Source: JBQLZQ01 sp052168355 | GTDB lineage: Bacteria; Pseudomonadota; Alphaproteobacteria; DSM-16000; Inquilinaceae | NCBI GenBank assembly: GCA_052168355.1 | Contig: JBQLZQ010000080.1 | Coordinates: 35,525 to 99,524, forward strand | DNA length: 64,000 nucleotides | Direction: 5' to 3' | Shown: positions 38,075 to 47,023 of the stretch, piece by piece | Numbering within the stretch: the first letter of the stretch is position 1 | Layout: each line of letters begins with the position of its first letter | The notes under the pieces: model-generated | Told to the model about the DNA's origin: nothing | Database searches by the model: none | What the model saw: the letters and a program-made list of their open reading frames with translations, nothing else | Position numbers and translations under genes: made by a program

Positions 38075-38335
38075 ACGCGAGCGGCGCCGTTCCGCACAGG
38101 TCCCGCATCGCGTGCGGGACTCGTCGTCTGGAATGTCGCGGTGGAGAGGCCCAGGGAAAGGGGCGGCCGAGCCCCGGCCCCCGAGCCGGGGCCTGTGCGC
38201 AACCGCGACGCTCAAAGATACGCGAGCGGCGCCGTTCCGCACAGGTCCCGCATCGCGTGCGGGACTCGTCGTCTGGAATATCTCGGTGGAGAAGCCCAGG
38301 GAAAAGGGCGGCCGAGCCCCGGACAACGGTCCAGA
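38075..38335. repeat. Tandem 145-bp unit carrying REP/BIME-like palindromes
   Basis: A unit starting ACGCGAGCGGCGCC at 38075 recurs at 38220 (period 145 bp); the second copy is cut at about 38335 by the end of the aldo/keto reductase gene. Each unit has one minus-oriented palindrome (CGCACAGG at 38093, GGGACTCG to 38123; second copy 38238-38268) and one plus-oriented palindrome (CGAGCCCCGG...CCTGTGCGC, 38168-38200; truncated copy from 38313). The two full units are nearly identical. It fills the whole gap between two convergent genes. Confidence 0.9.
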
Positions 38336-39385
38336 TCAGCGCGCCGCCCCGCCTTCCGGCGTTTCCGACGAGCGGGCCCACAGGTTGATATCCTCCTCGT
38401 TGGCGTACCGGTCGATCTCGGCCAGCTCCTCGGCCGTGAAGTCGAGATCGTCGACGGCCTTGGCGCAGTCCTCGACCTGTGAGGGCCGCGACGCGCCGAT
38501 CAGCGCCGTGGTGATGCCGCCGTCGCGCAGCACCCAGGCGATGGCCATCTGGGCCAGGGTCTGGCCGCGCCGCTCGGCGATACCGTTCAGGGCGCGGATG
38601 TTTTCGAGCGCGCGGGGGTTCAGAAAATCGGGGTTCAGGGATTTGCCCTGGGCCGCGCGGCTGTCCTTGGGGATGCCGCCGAGATATTTGCCGGTCAGCA
38701 TGCCCTGGGCCAGCGGCGTAAAGGCGATGGAGCCGATTCCCAACTCCTTCAGCGTGTCCTTCAGCCCGTCGCGCTCCACCCAGCGGTTGATCATGTTGTA
38801 GCTCGGCTGGTGGATCAGGCACGGCGTGCCGAGATCCTTGAGGATGGCCACGGCGGCGCGGGTGCGCTCGGAATTGTAGGACGAGAGACCGGCGTAAAGC
38901 GCCCGGCCGGACCGCACGATCTGGTCCAGCGCGCCCATGGTCTCTTCCAGCGGCGTGTCGGGGTCGAAGCGGTGCGAATAGAAGATGTCGACGTAGTCGA
39001 GCCCCAGGCGCTTCAGGCTGGCGTCGCACGACGCGATGAGGTATTTGCGGCTGCCCCACTCGCCGTAGGGCCCCGGCCACATCGAATAGCCGGCCTTGGA
39101 CGAGATGATCAGCTCGTCGCGATAGCCGCGGAAGTCGGTCCGCAGGATGTCGCCGAACGCCTCCTCGGCCGATCCCGGCGGCGGCCCGTAATTGTTGGCC
39201 AGGTCGAAATGGGTGATCCCCAGATCGAAGGCCGTGCGGCAGATGTCGCGCTTGGTCCGGTGCGGCGTATCCTCGCCGGCATTGTGCCAGAGACCGAGTG
39301 ATATGGCGGGCAGCAACAACCCGCTGGCCCCGCAGCGGCGGTAGACCATGGTGTCATAGCGAGTGGCGGCGGGTACGTAAGTCAT
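38336..39385 (-). CDS. Aldo/keto reductase, L-glyceraldehyde-3-phosphate reductase type
   Basis: 349 residues from the ATG at 39385. Catalytic residues are in THFDLANNYGPPPGSAEE (Asp, Tyr), ISSKAGYSMWPGP (Lys) and IFYSHRFDPDTP (His). The SKAGYSMWPGPYGEWGSRKY segment is typical of the YghZ/GPR group that reduces L-glyceraldehyde 3-phosphate and methylglyoxal. The stop codon lies at the edge of the palindromic repeat block. It is transcribed away from the gamma-glutamyltransferase-like gene. Confidence 0.87.
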   Translation of the reverse strand: MTYVPAATRYDTMVYRRCGASGLLLPAISLGLWHNAGEDTPHRTKRDICRTAFDLGITHFDLANNYGPPPGSAEEAFGDILRTDFRGYRDELIISSKAGYSMWPGPYGEWGSRKYLIASCDASLKRLGLDYVDIFYSHRFDPDTPLEETMGALDQIVRSGRALYAGLSSYNSERTRAAVAILKDLGTPCLIHQPSYNMINRWVERDGLKDTLKELGIGSIAFTPLAQGMLTGKYLGGIPKDSRAAQGKSLNPDFLNPRALENIRALNGIAERRGQTLAQMAIAWVLRDGGITTALIGASRPSQVEDCAKAVDDLDFTAEELAEIDRYANEEDINLWARSSETPEGGAAR

Positions 39386-39527
39386 CGATGACTCCTGGTG
39401 ACGGATCGGTCGCGTGGAGGACGGCGGCGCTGGTCGGGCGCCCATGTTCCGAAGACCGCGCGACATCCTGGACGTTTGGACGGCAGCCGGCAATATTCGA
39501 GCGATACCGATCGTACCGAGGCTCCTC

Positions 39528-41345
39528 ATGACCCGATTCACCACCCGGCCCGAAATCCTGGGCACCTTCGGCGTCGCGGCGTCGACGCACTGGCTGGCCA
39601 GTTCCGTCGGCATGGCGGTGCTGGAACGCGGCGGCAACGCCTTCGACGCCGCCGTCGCCGCCGGCTTTACCCTGCAGGTGGTCGAACCGCACCTCAACGG
39701 CCCGGCCGGCGAGGTGCCGATCCTGACGTGGAGCGAAAAGACCGGCCGGGTCGACGTGATCTGCGGCCAGGGGGTGGCGCCGGCCAAGGCGACCATCGCC
39801 GCCTATCGCGACCTCGGCCTCGACCTGGTGCCCGGCACCGGGCTGCTGGCGACGGTGGTTCCCGGCGCCTTCGACGGCTGGATGACCCTGCTGCGCGACC
39901 ACGGCACGATGGAGCTGCGCGACGTCCTGGCCTACGCCATCCATTATGCCGAGCACGGGTTCCCGCTGGTGCCCAACATCTCCAATGGCATCGCCAGCGT
40001 CCGCGACCTGTTCGAGACGGAATGGCCGACCTCCGCCGCGCTCTATCTGGCCGGCGGCGTGCCCGCGCCCGGCAGCCTGTTCCGCAACCCCGTGTTGGCC
40101 GCGACCTGGCGCCGGCTGATCGACACGGCCCAGGGACGCGGCGCCAATCGCGAGGACCGCATCGAGGCGGCGCGGGCCGTGTTCTACGAAGGGTTCGTGG
40201 CCGAGGCGATCGACCGGTTCTGCCGTGACACCGAAGTGATGGACACCAGCGGCCGGCGTCATCGCGGCCTGCTGACCGGCGACGACATGGCGCGCTGGCG
40301 GGCCTCGGTCGAACCGCCGGCGACGCTCGACTATCACGGCCACACGGTGTGCAAGACGGGCCCGTGGGGGCAGGGGCCCGTCGCGCTGCAGCAGTTGGCG
40401 TTGCTGGCCGGCTTCGATCTTTCCGGCCTGTCGCCGGAGGATCCCGACTTCGTCCACACCGTGGTCGAATGCGCCAAGCTGGCCTTTGCCGACCGGGAAT
40501 CCTTTTACGGCGATCCGGACTTCGTCGAGGTGCCGATGGACCGGCTGCTGTCCGAGGGCTATGCCGCGCAGCGGCGGATACTGGTCGATCCGGCGTCCGC
40601 TTCCCTGGAGCTCAGGCCCGGAAGCATCCCGGGTCACGGTATGCCGCCGCCCGTCCCGACCCGGGGCGGCGCCGACGATCTTGCCCACGCCGTGGCCCAT
40701 GGCGGCGGCGAACCGACCGTCGCCCGGTTCGACGATCTGGAGATCCGGCCGTCCGGCGCCACCCGCGGCGACACCTGCCACCTCGACATCATCGACCGCT
40801 GGGGCAACATGGTCTCCGCCACGCCCAGCGGCGGCTGGTTGACCAGCTCGCCGGTGATCCCGGATCTGGGCTTCCCACTCAACACCCGCGCCCAGATGTT
40901 CTGGCTGGAGGAGGGGCATCCCGCCGCGCTGGCCCCCGGCAAGCGGCCGCGCACCACCCTGACCCCGTCGATGGCGCTGCGCGACGGCAAGCCCTACCTG
41001 GCCTGGGGCACGCCCGGCGGCGACCAGCAGGACCAATGGTCGCTCAACGTCTTCCTGCGCCATGTCCATTGCGGCCTCAACCTGCAGGAATCGATCGACG
41101 CGCCGGAATTCCATACCGCCCATTTCCCAAGCTCGTTCCACCCCAGGCGGGCGGAGCCCGGGCGCCTGATGCTGGAAGGACGGTTTCCCCAGGCGACCGT
41201 GGCGGACCTCAAGCGCCGCGGCCACGACGTCCAGGTCGAGGAAGACTGGTCGCTGGGCCGGGTCAGCGCCGCCGCGCGCGACGGCGATCTTTTGAAGGCG
41301 GCGGCCAACCCCAGGCACATGCAGGGCTACGCCGTGGGCCGCTGA
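39528..41345 (+). CDS. Gamma-glutamyltransferase-family protein
   Basis: 605 residues from the ATG at 39528; upstream in-frame codons look like leader. The N-terminal nucleophile hydrolase fold is visible, with the probable autocleavage/nucleophile Thr416 in RGDTCHLDIID and downstream RTTLTPSMALRDGKPYL and WGTPGGDQQ. There is no signal peptide, unlike periplasmic Ggt, so the product is probably cytoplasmic, as in YwrD-like members. It would hydrolyse or transfer a gamma-glutamyl or related acyl group; the substrate is unknown. Confidence 0.85.
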   Translation: MTRFTTRPEILGTFGVAASTHWLASSVGMAVLERGGNAFDAAVAAGFTLQVVEPHLNGPAGEVPILTWSEKTGRVDVICGQGVAPAKATIAAYRDLGLDLVPGTGLLATVVPGAFDGWMTLLRDHGTMELRDVLAYAIHYAEHGFPLVPNISNGIASVRDLFETEWPTSAALYLAGGVPAPGSLFRNPVLAATWRRLIDTAQGRGANREDRIEAARAVFYEGFVAEAIDRFCRDTEVMDTSGRRHRGLLTGDDMARWRASVEPPATLDYHGHTVCKTGPWGQGPVALQQLALLAGFDLSGLSPEDPDFVHTVVECAKLAFADRESFYGDPDFVEVPMDRLLSEGYAAQRRILVDPASASLELRPGSIPGHGMPPPVPTRGGADDLAHAVAHGGGEPTVARFDDLEIRPSGATRGDTCHLDIIDRWGNMVSATPSGGWLTSSPVIPDLGFPLNTRAQMFWLEEGHPAALAPGKRPRTTLTPSMALRDGKPYLAWGTPGGDQQDQWSLNVFLRHVHCGLNLQESIDAPEFHTAHFPSSFHPRRAEPGRLMLEGRFPQATVADLKRRGHDVQVEEDWSLGRVSAAARDGDLLKAAANPRHMQGYAVGR

Positions 41346-41409
41346 CCGGCGGTAGTGGAAAGCGTTTTCTAACCTTGCCGGGCACTGGCCGGTCGCGCCG
41401 CCCGTCCCG

Positions 41410-42342
41410 TCACTCCTCGAACGGGTCCACCGTCACCCGCTTGCCCAACAGGAAGGCGTCGGCGACGTGGCGGAAGGGGGCGATGTCGACGTCGGACTGT
41501 CCCGTCTCCAGCAGCGCCGCGAAGCGGGCGTAGAGCCCGTCATACTCGGCCTCCGGCGCGTCCGACACCACCGTGCCGTCGATCGACAGGCGGCATCCGC
41601 CCTGTTCCAGCAGCAGCGACCCGCCGTCGGTTTCCGCCGCGATGGTCCAGGTCTGCGGGCCTTGCTGGCGCCAGTCGAACACGGCGGACACGTCGCCGCC
41701 GGCCGGATCGGCGAAGGTCAGGGAGGCGGCGATGGGCGTCTGGCAGTTGTCGGGAAATTCCAGCATCGCGTCGGTCAGATGCACCGCGTAGGGCATGATC
41801 TCGGTCAGGATCGACAGGGCGTTGATGCCCGGATCGAAGACGCCGAGGCCGCCGGCGTCCCAGATCCAGGTCTGCCCCGGGTGCCAGCGCCTGACGTCTT
41901 CCTTCCAGGTGATGGTCAGGCGGTGGATGCGCCGGTTGGCCAGCCATCTCTTGGCGGCCGGCACCGACGGTGCGTACCGCGAATGCCAGGTGGCGAACAG
42001 GGTGACCGCCTTGGCCCGCGCGCGCCGGACCAGATCCTCGACCTCGCTCAGCGTCGCGCCGGGCGGCTTTTCCAGCATCACATGGCGCCCGGCGGCAATG
42101 GCCCGGGCCGCCATGTCGTAGCGGATCTGCGGCGGCGTGCAGAGGGCAACGGCCGTGATGTCCGGCCGCCGTTCCAGCATGGCGCCGAGGTCGGTAAAGG
42201 CCTCGACGCCGTCGATGGACGCGTTGCGGCTGACCGTCGCCGCCAGATCGAAGGCGGGGTTGGCGGCGATCGACGGCACATGCTGGTCGCGGGCGATCTT
42301 GCCGACGCCGACGATCGCGATGGGGTGGGCTTTATTGGCCAT
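41410..42342 (-). CDS. Gfo/Idh/MocA oxidoreductase, D-galactose 1-dehydrogenase-like
   Basis: 310 residues from the ATG at 42342. NAD(P) motif IAIVGVGKIARDQH, EKP motif in HVMLEKPPGAT, and the segment TWHSRYAPSVPAAKRWL agree with the Gal/AraDH group that oxidises D-galactose or L-arabinose to lactones. It is convergent with the preceding gene. It may feed non-phosphorylative sugar oxidation, although no lactonase or dehydratase gene lies beside it. Confidence 0.82.
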   Translation of the reverse strand: MANKAHPIAIVGVGKIARDQHVPSIAANPAFDLAATVSRNASIDGVEAFTDLGAMLERRPDITAVALCTPPQIRYDMAARAIAAGRHVMLEKPPGATLSEVEDLVRRARAKAVTLFATWHSRYAPSVPAAKRWLANRRIHRLTITWKEDVRRWHPGQTWIWDAGGLGVFDPGINALSILTEIMPYAVHLTDAMLEFPDNCQTPIAASLTFADPAGGDVSAVFDWRQQGPQTWTIAAETDGGSLLLEQGGCRLSIDGTVVSDAPEAEYDGLYARFAALLETGQSDVDIAPFRHVADAFLLGKRVTVDPFEE

Positions 42343-42514
42343 TCCGTACTCTGAGAAATAGGGACGGTTCGCCGCTATCCATATCAGAAACGCCGGGCGT
42401 TTGGGCACTCCTCGTCACAAAACGACAACCGGGACTCAAGCATCCTGCGACAATTCCGCAATACGGCCGTCATGGACCGCGTGTATCCGGTCATGATCGT
42501 CAGGGAGGACGGAC

Positions 42515-43018
42515 ATGCCATCGGATCCGCCCGTCATCGGCGCCGTGATGACCGTGAGCCAGCTCGAGACCTACCACGACTGGGTACTCGACAAGCATCG
42601 CGACCTTGAGATCCAGAATTTCTTCAGCAGCGACGTGCTCGACGGCGATTGGCGGCGCCTCGCCGAGCGGGCCAGGACGCTGCTCGACGGGTATGAGGGA
42701 CGGCTGGGCATCCACGGTCCGTTCTGGGGCTTCTCCATCGCCTCCATGGACCCGCAGATCCGCAGGGTGGTGGCCAGACGCATGGATCAGGGGCTGGATG
42801 TTTGCCGGGCCATCGGCGCCAGCCAGATGGTCATCCACTCGCCCTACACAACGTGGGACCACAACAATTTGCCCGCCAATCCCGCGGGGCGTCAGACGGT
42901 GATCGGCAACGCTCACGACACGCCGGGCCCGGCGGTCAAGCGGGCGGAGGATCAGGGCGTGACGCTGGTCATCGAGAATATCGAGGACATCGATCCCCTG
43001 GACCGGGTGCGGCTGTAG
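42515..43018 (+). pseudogene. Truncated sugar phosphate isomerase/epimerase
   Basis: 167 residues covering only the first ~60% of a TIM-barrel sugar isomerase: start MPSDPPVIGAVMTVSQLE, then GIHGPFWGF, MVIHSPYTTWDHNNL and VTLVIENIEDIDP. Family members are typically ~270 residues; here a stop follows VRL, and only 47 bp remain before the HxlR gene on the opposite strand. No recognisable remainder appears in the other frames. Loss of the C-terminal metal ligands probably makes it inactive. It is read as a 3' deletion remnant. Confidence 0.75.
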
Positions 43019-43065
43019 CGTCCCTCTGGGATCGTTCCGGTCCCTTGCCGCGACAGTCCGGTCGG

Positions 43066-43419
43066 TCAATATCGCGGCGTGTCCTCGAACCAGCGGGCCG
43101 CGAGGGTTTCGAGACCGCCCAGGACCGCGTGTATCTCTTTCCCCCGCTCGGTCAGGCCGTAGGTCGCCTTTGGCGGCGTGGTCCGTTCATAGTCGCGCCA
43201 GATGAGGCCGTCCGCTTCCATTCGCCGCAGGCGGGCCGTGAGCATCCTCGGCGACACGCCTTCGACCAGACCGCGCAATCGTACGAAGCGTTGGGGCCCC
43301 TCGCGCCCGAGCACCCAAAGGATATGAGTGGTCCATTCCCCCCAGAGCAACCGCAGAAGCCTGTCCGCCGGGCAGTTGGCCGGAAGACCCTCATGGCCGG
43401 CTTCCTCGGATGTCGTCAT
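43066..43419 (-). CDS. HxlR-family transcriptional regulator
   Basis: 117 residues of the MarR-like winged-helix HxlR type (CPADRLLRLLWGEWTTHILW, RFVRLRGLVEGVSPRMLTARL, YGLTERGKEI). It is transcribed away from the isochorismatase-like/amidohydrolase pair, with a perfect palindrome in the shared upstream region. Probably a repressor of that pair and of itself. Confidence 0.87.
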   Translation of the reverse strand: MTTSEEAGHEGLPANCPADRLLRLLWGEWTTHILWVLGREGPQRFVRLRGLVEGVSPRMLTARLRRMEADGLIWRDYERTTPPKATYGLTERGKEIHAVLGGLETLAARWFEDTPRY

Positions 43420-43484
43420 GGCGCGGTTCCCGTTGTTTCCGGTTCGTCTTCACCCCGCGACCGGCGGGGGTTGTCCGCTAGATG

Positions 43485-43500
43485 GTTACCATTAGGTAAC
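43485..43500. promoter_or_regulatory. Palindromic HxlR operator candidate
   Basis: GTTACC-ATTA-GGTAAC forms a perfect 6-base-arm palindrome located 65 bases upstream of the HxlR gene and 110 bases upstream of the hydrolase gene. HxlR proteins bind short A+T-containing inverted repeats in such divergent regions. Confidence 0.6.
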
Positions 43501-43609
43501 GATTACAACCGGCTGCTAACGGTCTTGGACTGCCCACGTCGCCCGGCCGACCGCTTGCGCGTGGAGACGCCACGGCTGGGTTCCGATCTGTCCGTACAGG
43601 AGACTGTCC

Positions 43610-44341
43610 ATGCCAAACCTGATCGTTCTTCTCGCAGCCGCGGCGCTGTCGATCGGCCTTTCGACTTCCGCGCTGGCGCAACAGGCACCGTCGGCCCAGC
43701 CGACTCCGTCGCAGGAGCTGCTGACGCCCCAGAACCACACTCTGATCTTGATCGACCACCAGCCGCAGATGGCGTTCGCGGCGAATTCCATCCCGACCGA
43801 ACAACTCATCAACAACGTGACGCTGGTGGCGAAGTCGGCCGCGCTGTTCGACGTGCCGACCATCCTGACGACCGTGGCCGAGCAGACCTTTTCCGGTCCG
43901 ATCTTTCCGGCCATCCAGGCCGTCTTCCCGGACAGTTCGCCCATCGACCGCACGACAATGAATGCCTGGGAAGATGAGCGCATCACCGCCAGGGTCAACG
44001 AAATCGGCCGGCCCAAGATCGTCATCGCGGCTCTGTGGACGGAAGTCTGCGGCGTCTTCCCGGTGCTCTCGGCGCTCGAACAGGGCTACGAGGTGTCGTT
44101 CATCACCGATGCCTCCGGCGGCATGTCCGACGGGATCCACGACGATGCGGTCGACCGCATGGTGCAGGCCGGCGCGACGCCGATAACCGCCATGCAATAT
44201 CTCCTCGAACTGCAGCGCGACTGGGCACGGCAGGACACCTATGCCGAAACCAATCGGATCGTCATGGATCACGGCGGCGCGTACGGGCTCGGCGTTCTCT
44301 ATGCCAGGGAGATGTTCGGCGGCGGCGAGGGCGGCAACTGA
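43610..44341 (+). CDS. Exported isochorismatase-like cysteine hydrolase
   Basis: 243 residues. An N-terminal signal peptide (MPNLIVLLAAAALSIGLSTS, cleavage after ALA near residue 23) is followed by the isochorismatase fold with Asp in LILIDHQPQM, Lys in VAKSAALFDVP and Cys in WTEVCGVFPV, giving the Asp/Lys/Cys triad. It resembles YcaC-type hydrolases. Location in the periplasm and linkage to an exported amidohydrolase suggest joint breakdown of an external amide or N-heterocycle; the substrate is unknown. Confidence 0.83.
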   Translation: MPNLIVLLAAAALSIGLSTSALAQQAPSAQPTPSQELLTPQNHTLILIDHQPQMAFAANSIPTEQLINNVTLVAKSAALFDVPTILTTVAEQTFSGPIFPAIQAVFPDSSPIDRTTMNAWEDERITARVNEIGRPKIVIAALWTEVCGVFPVLSALEQGYEVSFITDASGGMSDGIHDDAVDRMVQAGATPITAMQYLLELQRDWARQDTYAETNRIVMDHGGAYGLGVLYAREMFGGGEGGN

Positions 44342-44390
44342 GGCGGTTTCACCGCGCATATGTTCTTTTTACAGCAAGGGAAATCCTTCG

Positions 44391-46241
44391 ATGACGAGAC
44401 ATGCTCCTCAAGTTTCCGCTCGTTGCCGGAATGCTCGGCTCAAGGCGGCCGTTGTCGCCGGTGCCGCGGCGCTTTTCTCGTTTGGGTGGATCGGCGCCGC
44501 GTCGGCCCAGACGTCGGGTGTCGATCTGATCCTGCACAACGGCACCATCGTGACGCTCGATCCGTTGCGGCCGAGGGCCGAGGCCATCGCGATTGACGAC
44601 GGCATCGTCGTCGCGACGGGCACCAGCGCCGACATGCTGACGCGGCAGGGCACCGACACCGATGTGATCGATCTGGCCGGGCGCACCGTGATTCCCGGCC
44701 TCAACGACAGCCACACCCACATCGTGCGGGGCGGCCGGTTCTACAACACCGAGCTGCGCTGGGACGGCGTCGAGAGCCTGGCCCAGGGGCTGGAAATGAT
44801 CTCCGCGCAGGCGTCCCGAACGCCGGATGATCAATGGGTGCGGGTCATCGGCGGCTGGTCGCCGTTCCAGTTCGAGGAGCGGCGGATGCCGACGCCCGCC
44901 GAGCTGACCGAGGCCGCTCCCGACACCCCGGTCTTCGTCCTCTATCTCTACAGCCAGGGCTTTCTCAACCGCGCCGGGGTCGAAGCGCTTGGCATCACCG
45001 CCGAAAGCCAGACGCCCGCCGGCAGCCGGTATGAGATCACGGACGATGGCGGCGCCATCCTGCACGCCGAGCCCAACCCGATGCTTCTTTATCAGACTAT
45101 CGGCGCGCTGCCCGGGCTTTCGGAAGAGGATCAGGTCAACTCGACCCGGCATTTCTACCGCGAGTTGAGCCGGTTTGGCGTCACCAGCGCGGTTGACGCC
45201 GGTGGCGGCGGTCATGTGTTTCCCGACGACTATATCGGCACCGAACGCCTCGCCGAGTCCGGGGATATGCCCGTGCGCGTGTCCAACTATCTGTTCCCGC
45301 AGGTACCGGGCGAGGAATTGCAGGACTTTCAAACCTGGACGGAAGAGTGGGCGGTCAACGTCAATCTGGCCGACAGGCTTGCACACGGGTTCGTCGTCGA
45401 GGGCGGCGGCGAGTTCCTGGTTTGGGCGGCGGGCGATTTCGAGAACTGGATGGCCGACATGCCGGACATCACGGAACGGGAAGGCTGGCGCGAGGATCTG
45501 ACGGCGGTCACCCGTCACCTGCTGCGGCAACGCTGGCCGATCCGTATCCATGCGACCTATGACGAGTCCGTCGGTCACATCCTGGATGTGTTCGAGGCGG
45601 TGCACGCCGAAGAACGCGCGGCCGGGCGGTCCGGGTTCGACGGGGTCCGCTGGGCCATCGATCATGCCGAGACGGTGGGCGTCGATAACCTTCGCCGTAT
45701 CGCCGCCCTGGGCGGCGGTGTGGCGATCCAGGCACGCCTGGCCTATGCGGGGGAGTATTTCGTGGAGCGCTATGGCGCCGAAGCCGCCGCCGCGGCGCCG
45801 CCGATCCGGGACATGATCGATCTTGGCATCCGGGTCGGGGCTGGCACGGATGCCACGCGCGTCGCCAGCTACAACCCCTGGGTCGCGCTCCACTGGCTGG
45901 TGACCGGAAAGACCGTCGGCGGTCAGGAGACACGCTCGGAACGTCATCGCCTTAGCCGCGAGGAGGCGCTCATGCTCTACACGGTCGGCAGCGCCTGGTT
46001 TTCCGGCGAGGAGGCCGTGAAGGGCCGGCTGGCGCCCGGCCAGTTCGCGGACCTCGCCGTGCTCAGCGCCGACTACTTGACCGTGCCGGAGGACCAGATC
46101 GCGGACATCGAGAGCGTGCTCACCGTGACGGGCGGCAACATCGTCTATGGCGCCGGGCCGTTTGCCGATCGCCTGCCGGCCCTGCCGCCGATCAGCCCGT
46201 CCTGGTCGCCGGTCGTCGAGTTCGGCGGCTACGCGCCGTAG
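44391..46241 (+). CDS. Exported amidohydrolase, YtcJ-like (amidohydrolase 3)
   Basis: 616 residues from the ATG at 44391, with AAGGG upstream. A long signal peptide ends near AASA-Q (about residue 41). The metal-dependent hydrolase features are PGLNDSHTH (first His pair), IRIHATYDES, AIDHAETVG and the Asp in GAGTDATRV. It lies 49 bp after the isochorismatase-like gene in the HxlR-controlled pair. Family members hydrolyse amides or N-substituted compounds. Its last 13 bases overlap the convergent glycerophosphodiesterase gene. Confidence 0.86.
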   Translation: MTRHAPQVSARCRNARLKAAVVAGAAALFSFGWIGAASAQTSGVDLILHNGTIVTLDPLRPRAEAIAIDDGIVVATGTSADMLTRQGTDTDVIDLAGRTVIPGLNDSHTHIVRGGRFYNTELRWDGVESLAQGLEMISAQASRTPDDQWVRVIGGWSPFQFEERRMPTPAELTEAAPDTPVFVLYLYSQGFLNRAGVEALGITAESQTPAGSRYEITDDGGAILHAEPNPMLLYQTIGALPGLSEEDQVNSTRHFYRELSRFGVTSAVDAGGGGHVFPDDYIGTERLAESGDMPVRVSNYLFPQVPGEELQDFQTWTEEWAVNVNLADRLAHGFVVEGGGEFLVWAAGDFENWMADMPDITEREGWREDLTAVTRHLLRQRWPIRIHATYDESVGHILDVFEAVHAEERAAGRSGFDGVRWAIDHAETVGVDNLRRIAALGGGVAIQARLAYAGEYFVERYGAEAAAAAPPIRDMIDLGIRVGAGTDATRVASYNPWVALHWLVTGKTVGGQETRSERHRLSREEALMLYTVGSAWFSGEEAVKGRLAPGQFADLAVLSADYLTVPEDQIADIESVLTVTGGNIVYGAGPFADRLPALPPISPSWSPVVEFGGYAP

Positions 46242-47023
46242 GCGTCTGAGCGCGCGTCGCCCCCCTCGACCTGGCGCATCTCCAGCGCCAGGTCGGGGCG
46301 GTCGGTGGTGAAGATGGGCACGCCGCAGGCCATGGCGTGGGCGATTTCGTCCCGCGAATGGGTGGCGAAGCTGCTGAGGCGGATGCCCGCCTCGGCGGCC
46401 CGGACCACGCGCTCACGGGTCAGGTCCCGCACCCGCACGGCGATCTGGTCGGCGCCCGCCTCCCGCGCCAGGCGGTGCAGGCGGCGGTCGTCGCCCAGAA
46501 GCCGGTCGACCGGTTCGGCCACCAGCCACAGCAGGCCGTGGCCCGGTGTGGCCTCGGCGGCGAAGGCCTCCAGACCGGACAGCAGAAAGCTGGTGAGCTG
46601 GACGCGGTCGAGCACGCCGTGGGCGCGGAGCCGCGCGGCGATCTCGGCCTCGATGCCGGGATAGGGGGTCAGGCCCGGTCCCGGCTTGATCTCCAGCCGC
46701 AGGCCCAGGGGCGACGGGGCCAGCAGCGCCAGCGCGTCGTCCAGGCTCAGCATCCGGTCGGCGCGCGTGCCCTTGAGATGAAGACGGCGCAGCTCGTCCC
46801 AGGTTCGATCGGCCAGCGGCCCGGTCCCGTCGGTGATCCGGTCCAGCGTGGCGTCGTGAAACACCACCAGAACGCCGTCGCGGCTGCGCTGGACGTCGAA
46901 CTCGACGAACTCCACCGGCAGATCCAGGGTGCCCAGGAAGGCGGTGCGGCTGTTCTCGGTCCACAGCTGGGCGCCGCCTCGGTGGGACGCGATCAGCGGC
47001 ACGGCGGCGTTCGGTATCGTCAT
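46229..47023 (-). CDS. ugpQ: Glycerophosphodiester phosphodiesterase
   Basis: 264 residues, no signal peptide. GDPD motifs are IASHRGGAQLWTENSRTAF (His/Arg and Glu), VEFDVQRSRDGVLVVFHDATLDR (Glu-x-Asp, His) and LRLEIKPG. It releases glycerol 3-phosphate from deacylated phospholipids. Its start overlaps the stop of the upstream permease gene by 4 bases, so it is the last gene of a ugpA-ugpE-ugpQ-like operon and acts on imported diesters in the cytoplasm. Confidence 0.88.
   Translation of the reverse strand: MTIPNAAVPLIASHRGGAQLWTENSRTAFLGTLDLPVEFVEFDVQRSRDGVLVVFHDATLDRITDGTGPLADRTWDELRRLHLKGTRADRMLSLDDALALLAPSPLGLRLEIKPGPGLTPYPGIEAEIAARLRAHGVLDRVQLTSFLLSGLEAFAAEATPGHGLLWLVAEPVDRLLGDDRRLHRLAREAGADQIAVRVRDLTRERVVRAAEAGIRLSSFATHSRDEIAHAMACGVPIFTTDRPDLALEMRQVEGGDARSDAYGA

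Noticed and set aside
38030..38335. Possible short coding region or CRISPR-like array in the repeat block
   Set aside because: Only two long units with internal palindromes are present, with no short repeat-spacer pattern and no cas genes; open frames here simply translate the repeat.
41357..41371. GGAAAGCGTTTTC, resembling a LacI-type operator
   Set aside because: It lies between two convergent gene ends, with no LacI gene nearby; a chance match or small hairpin is more likely.
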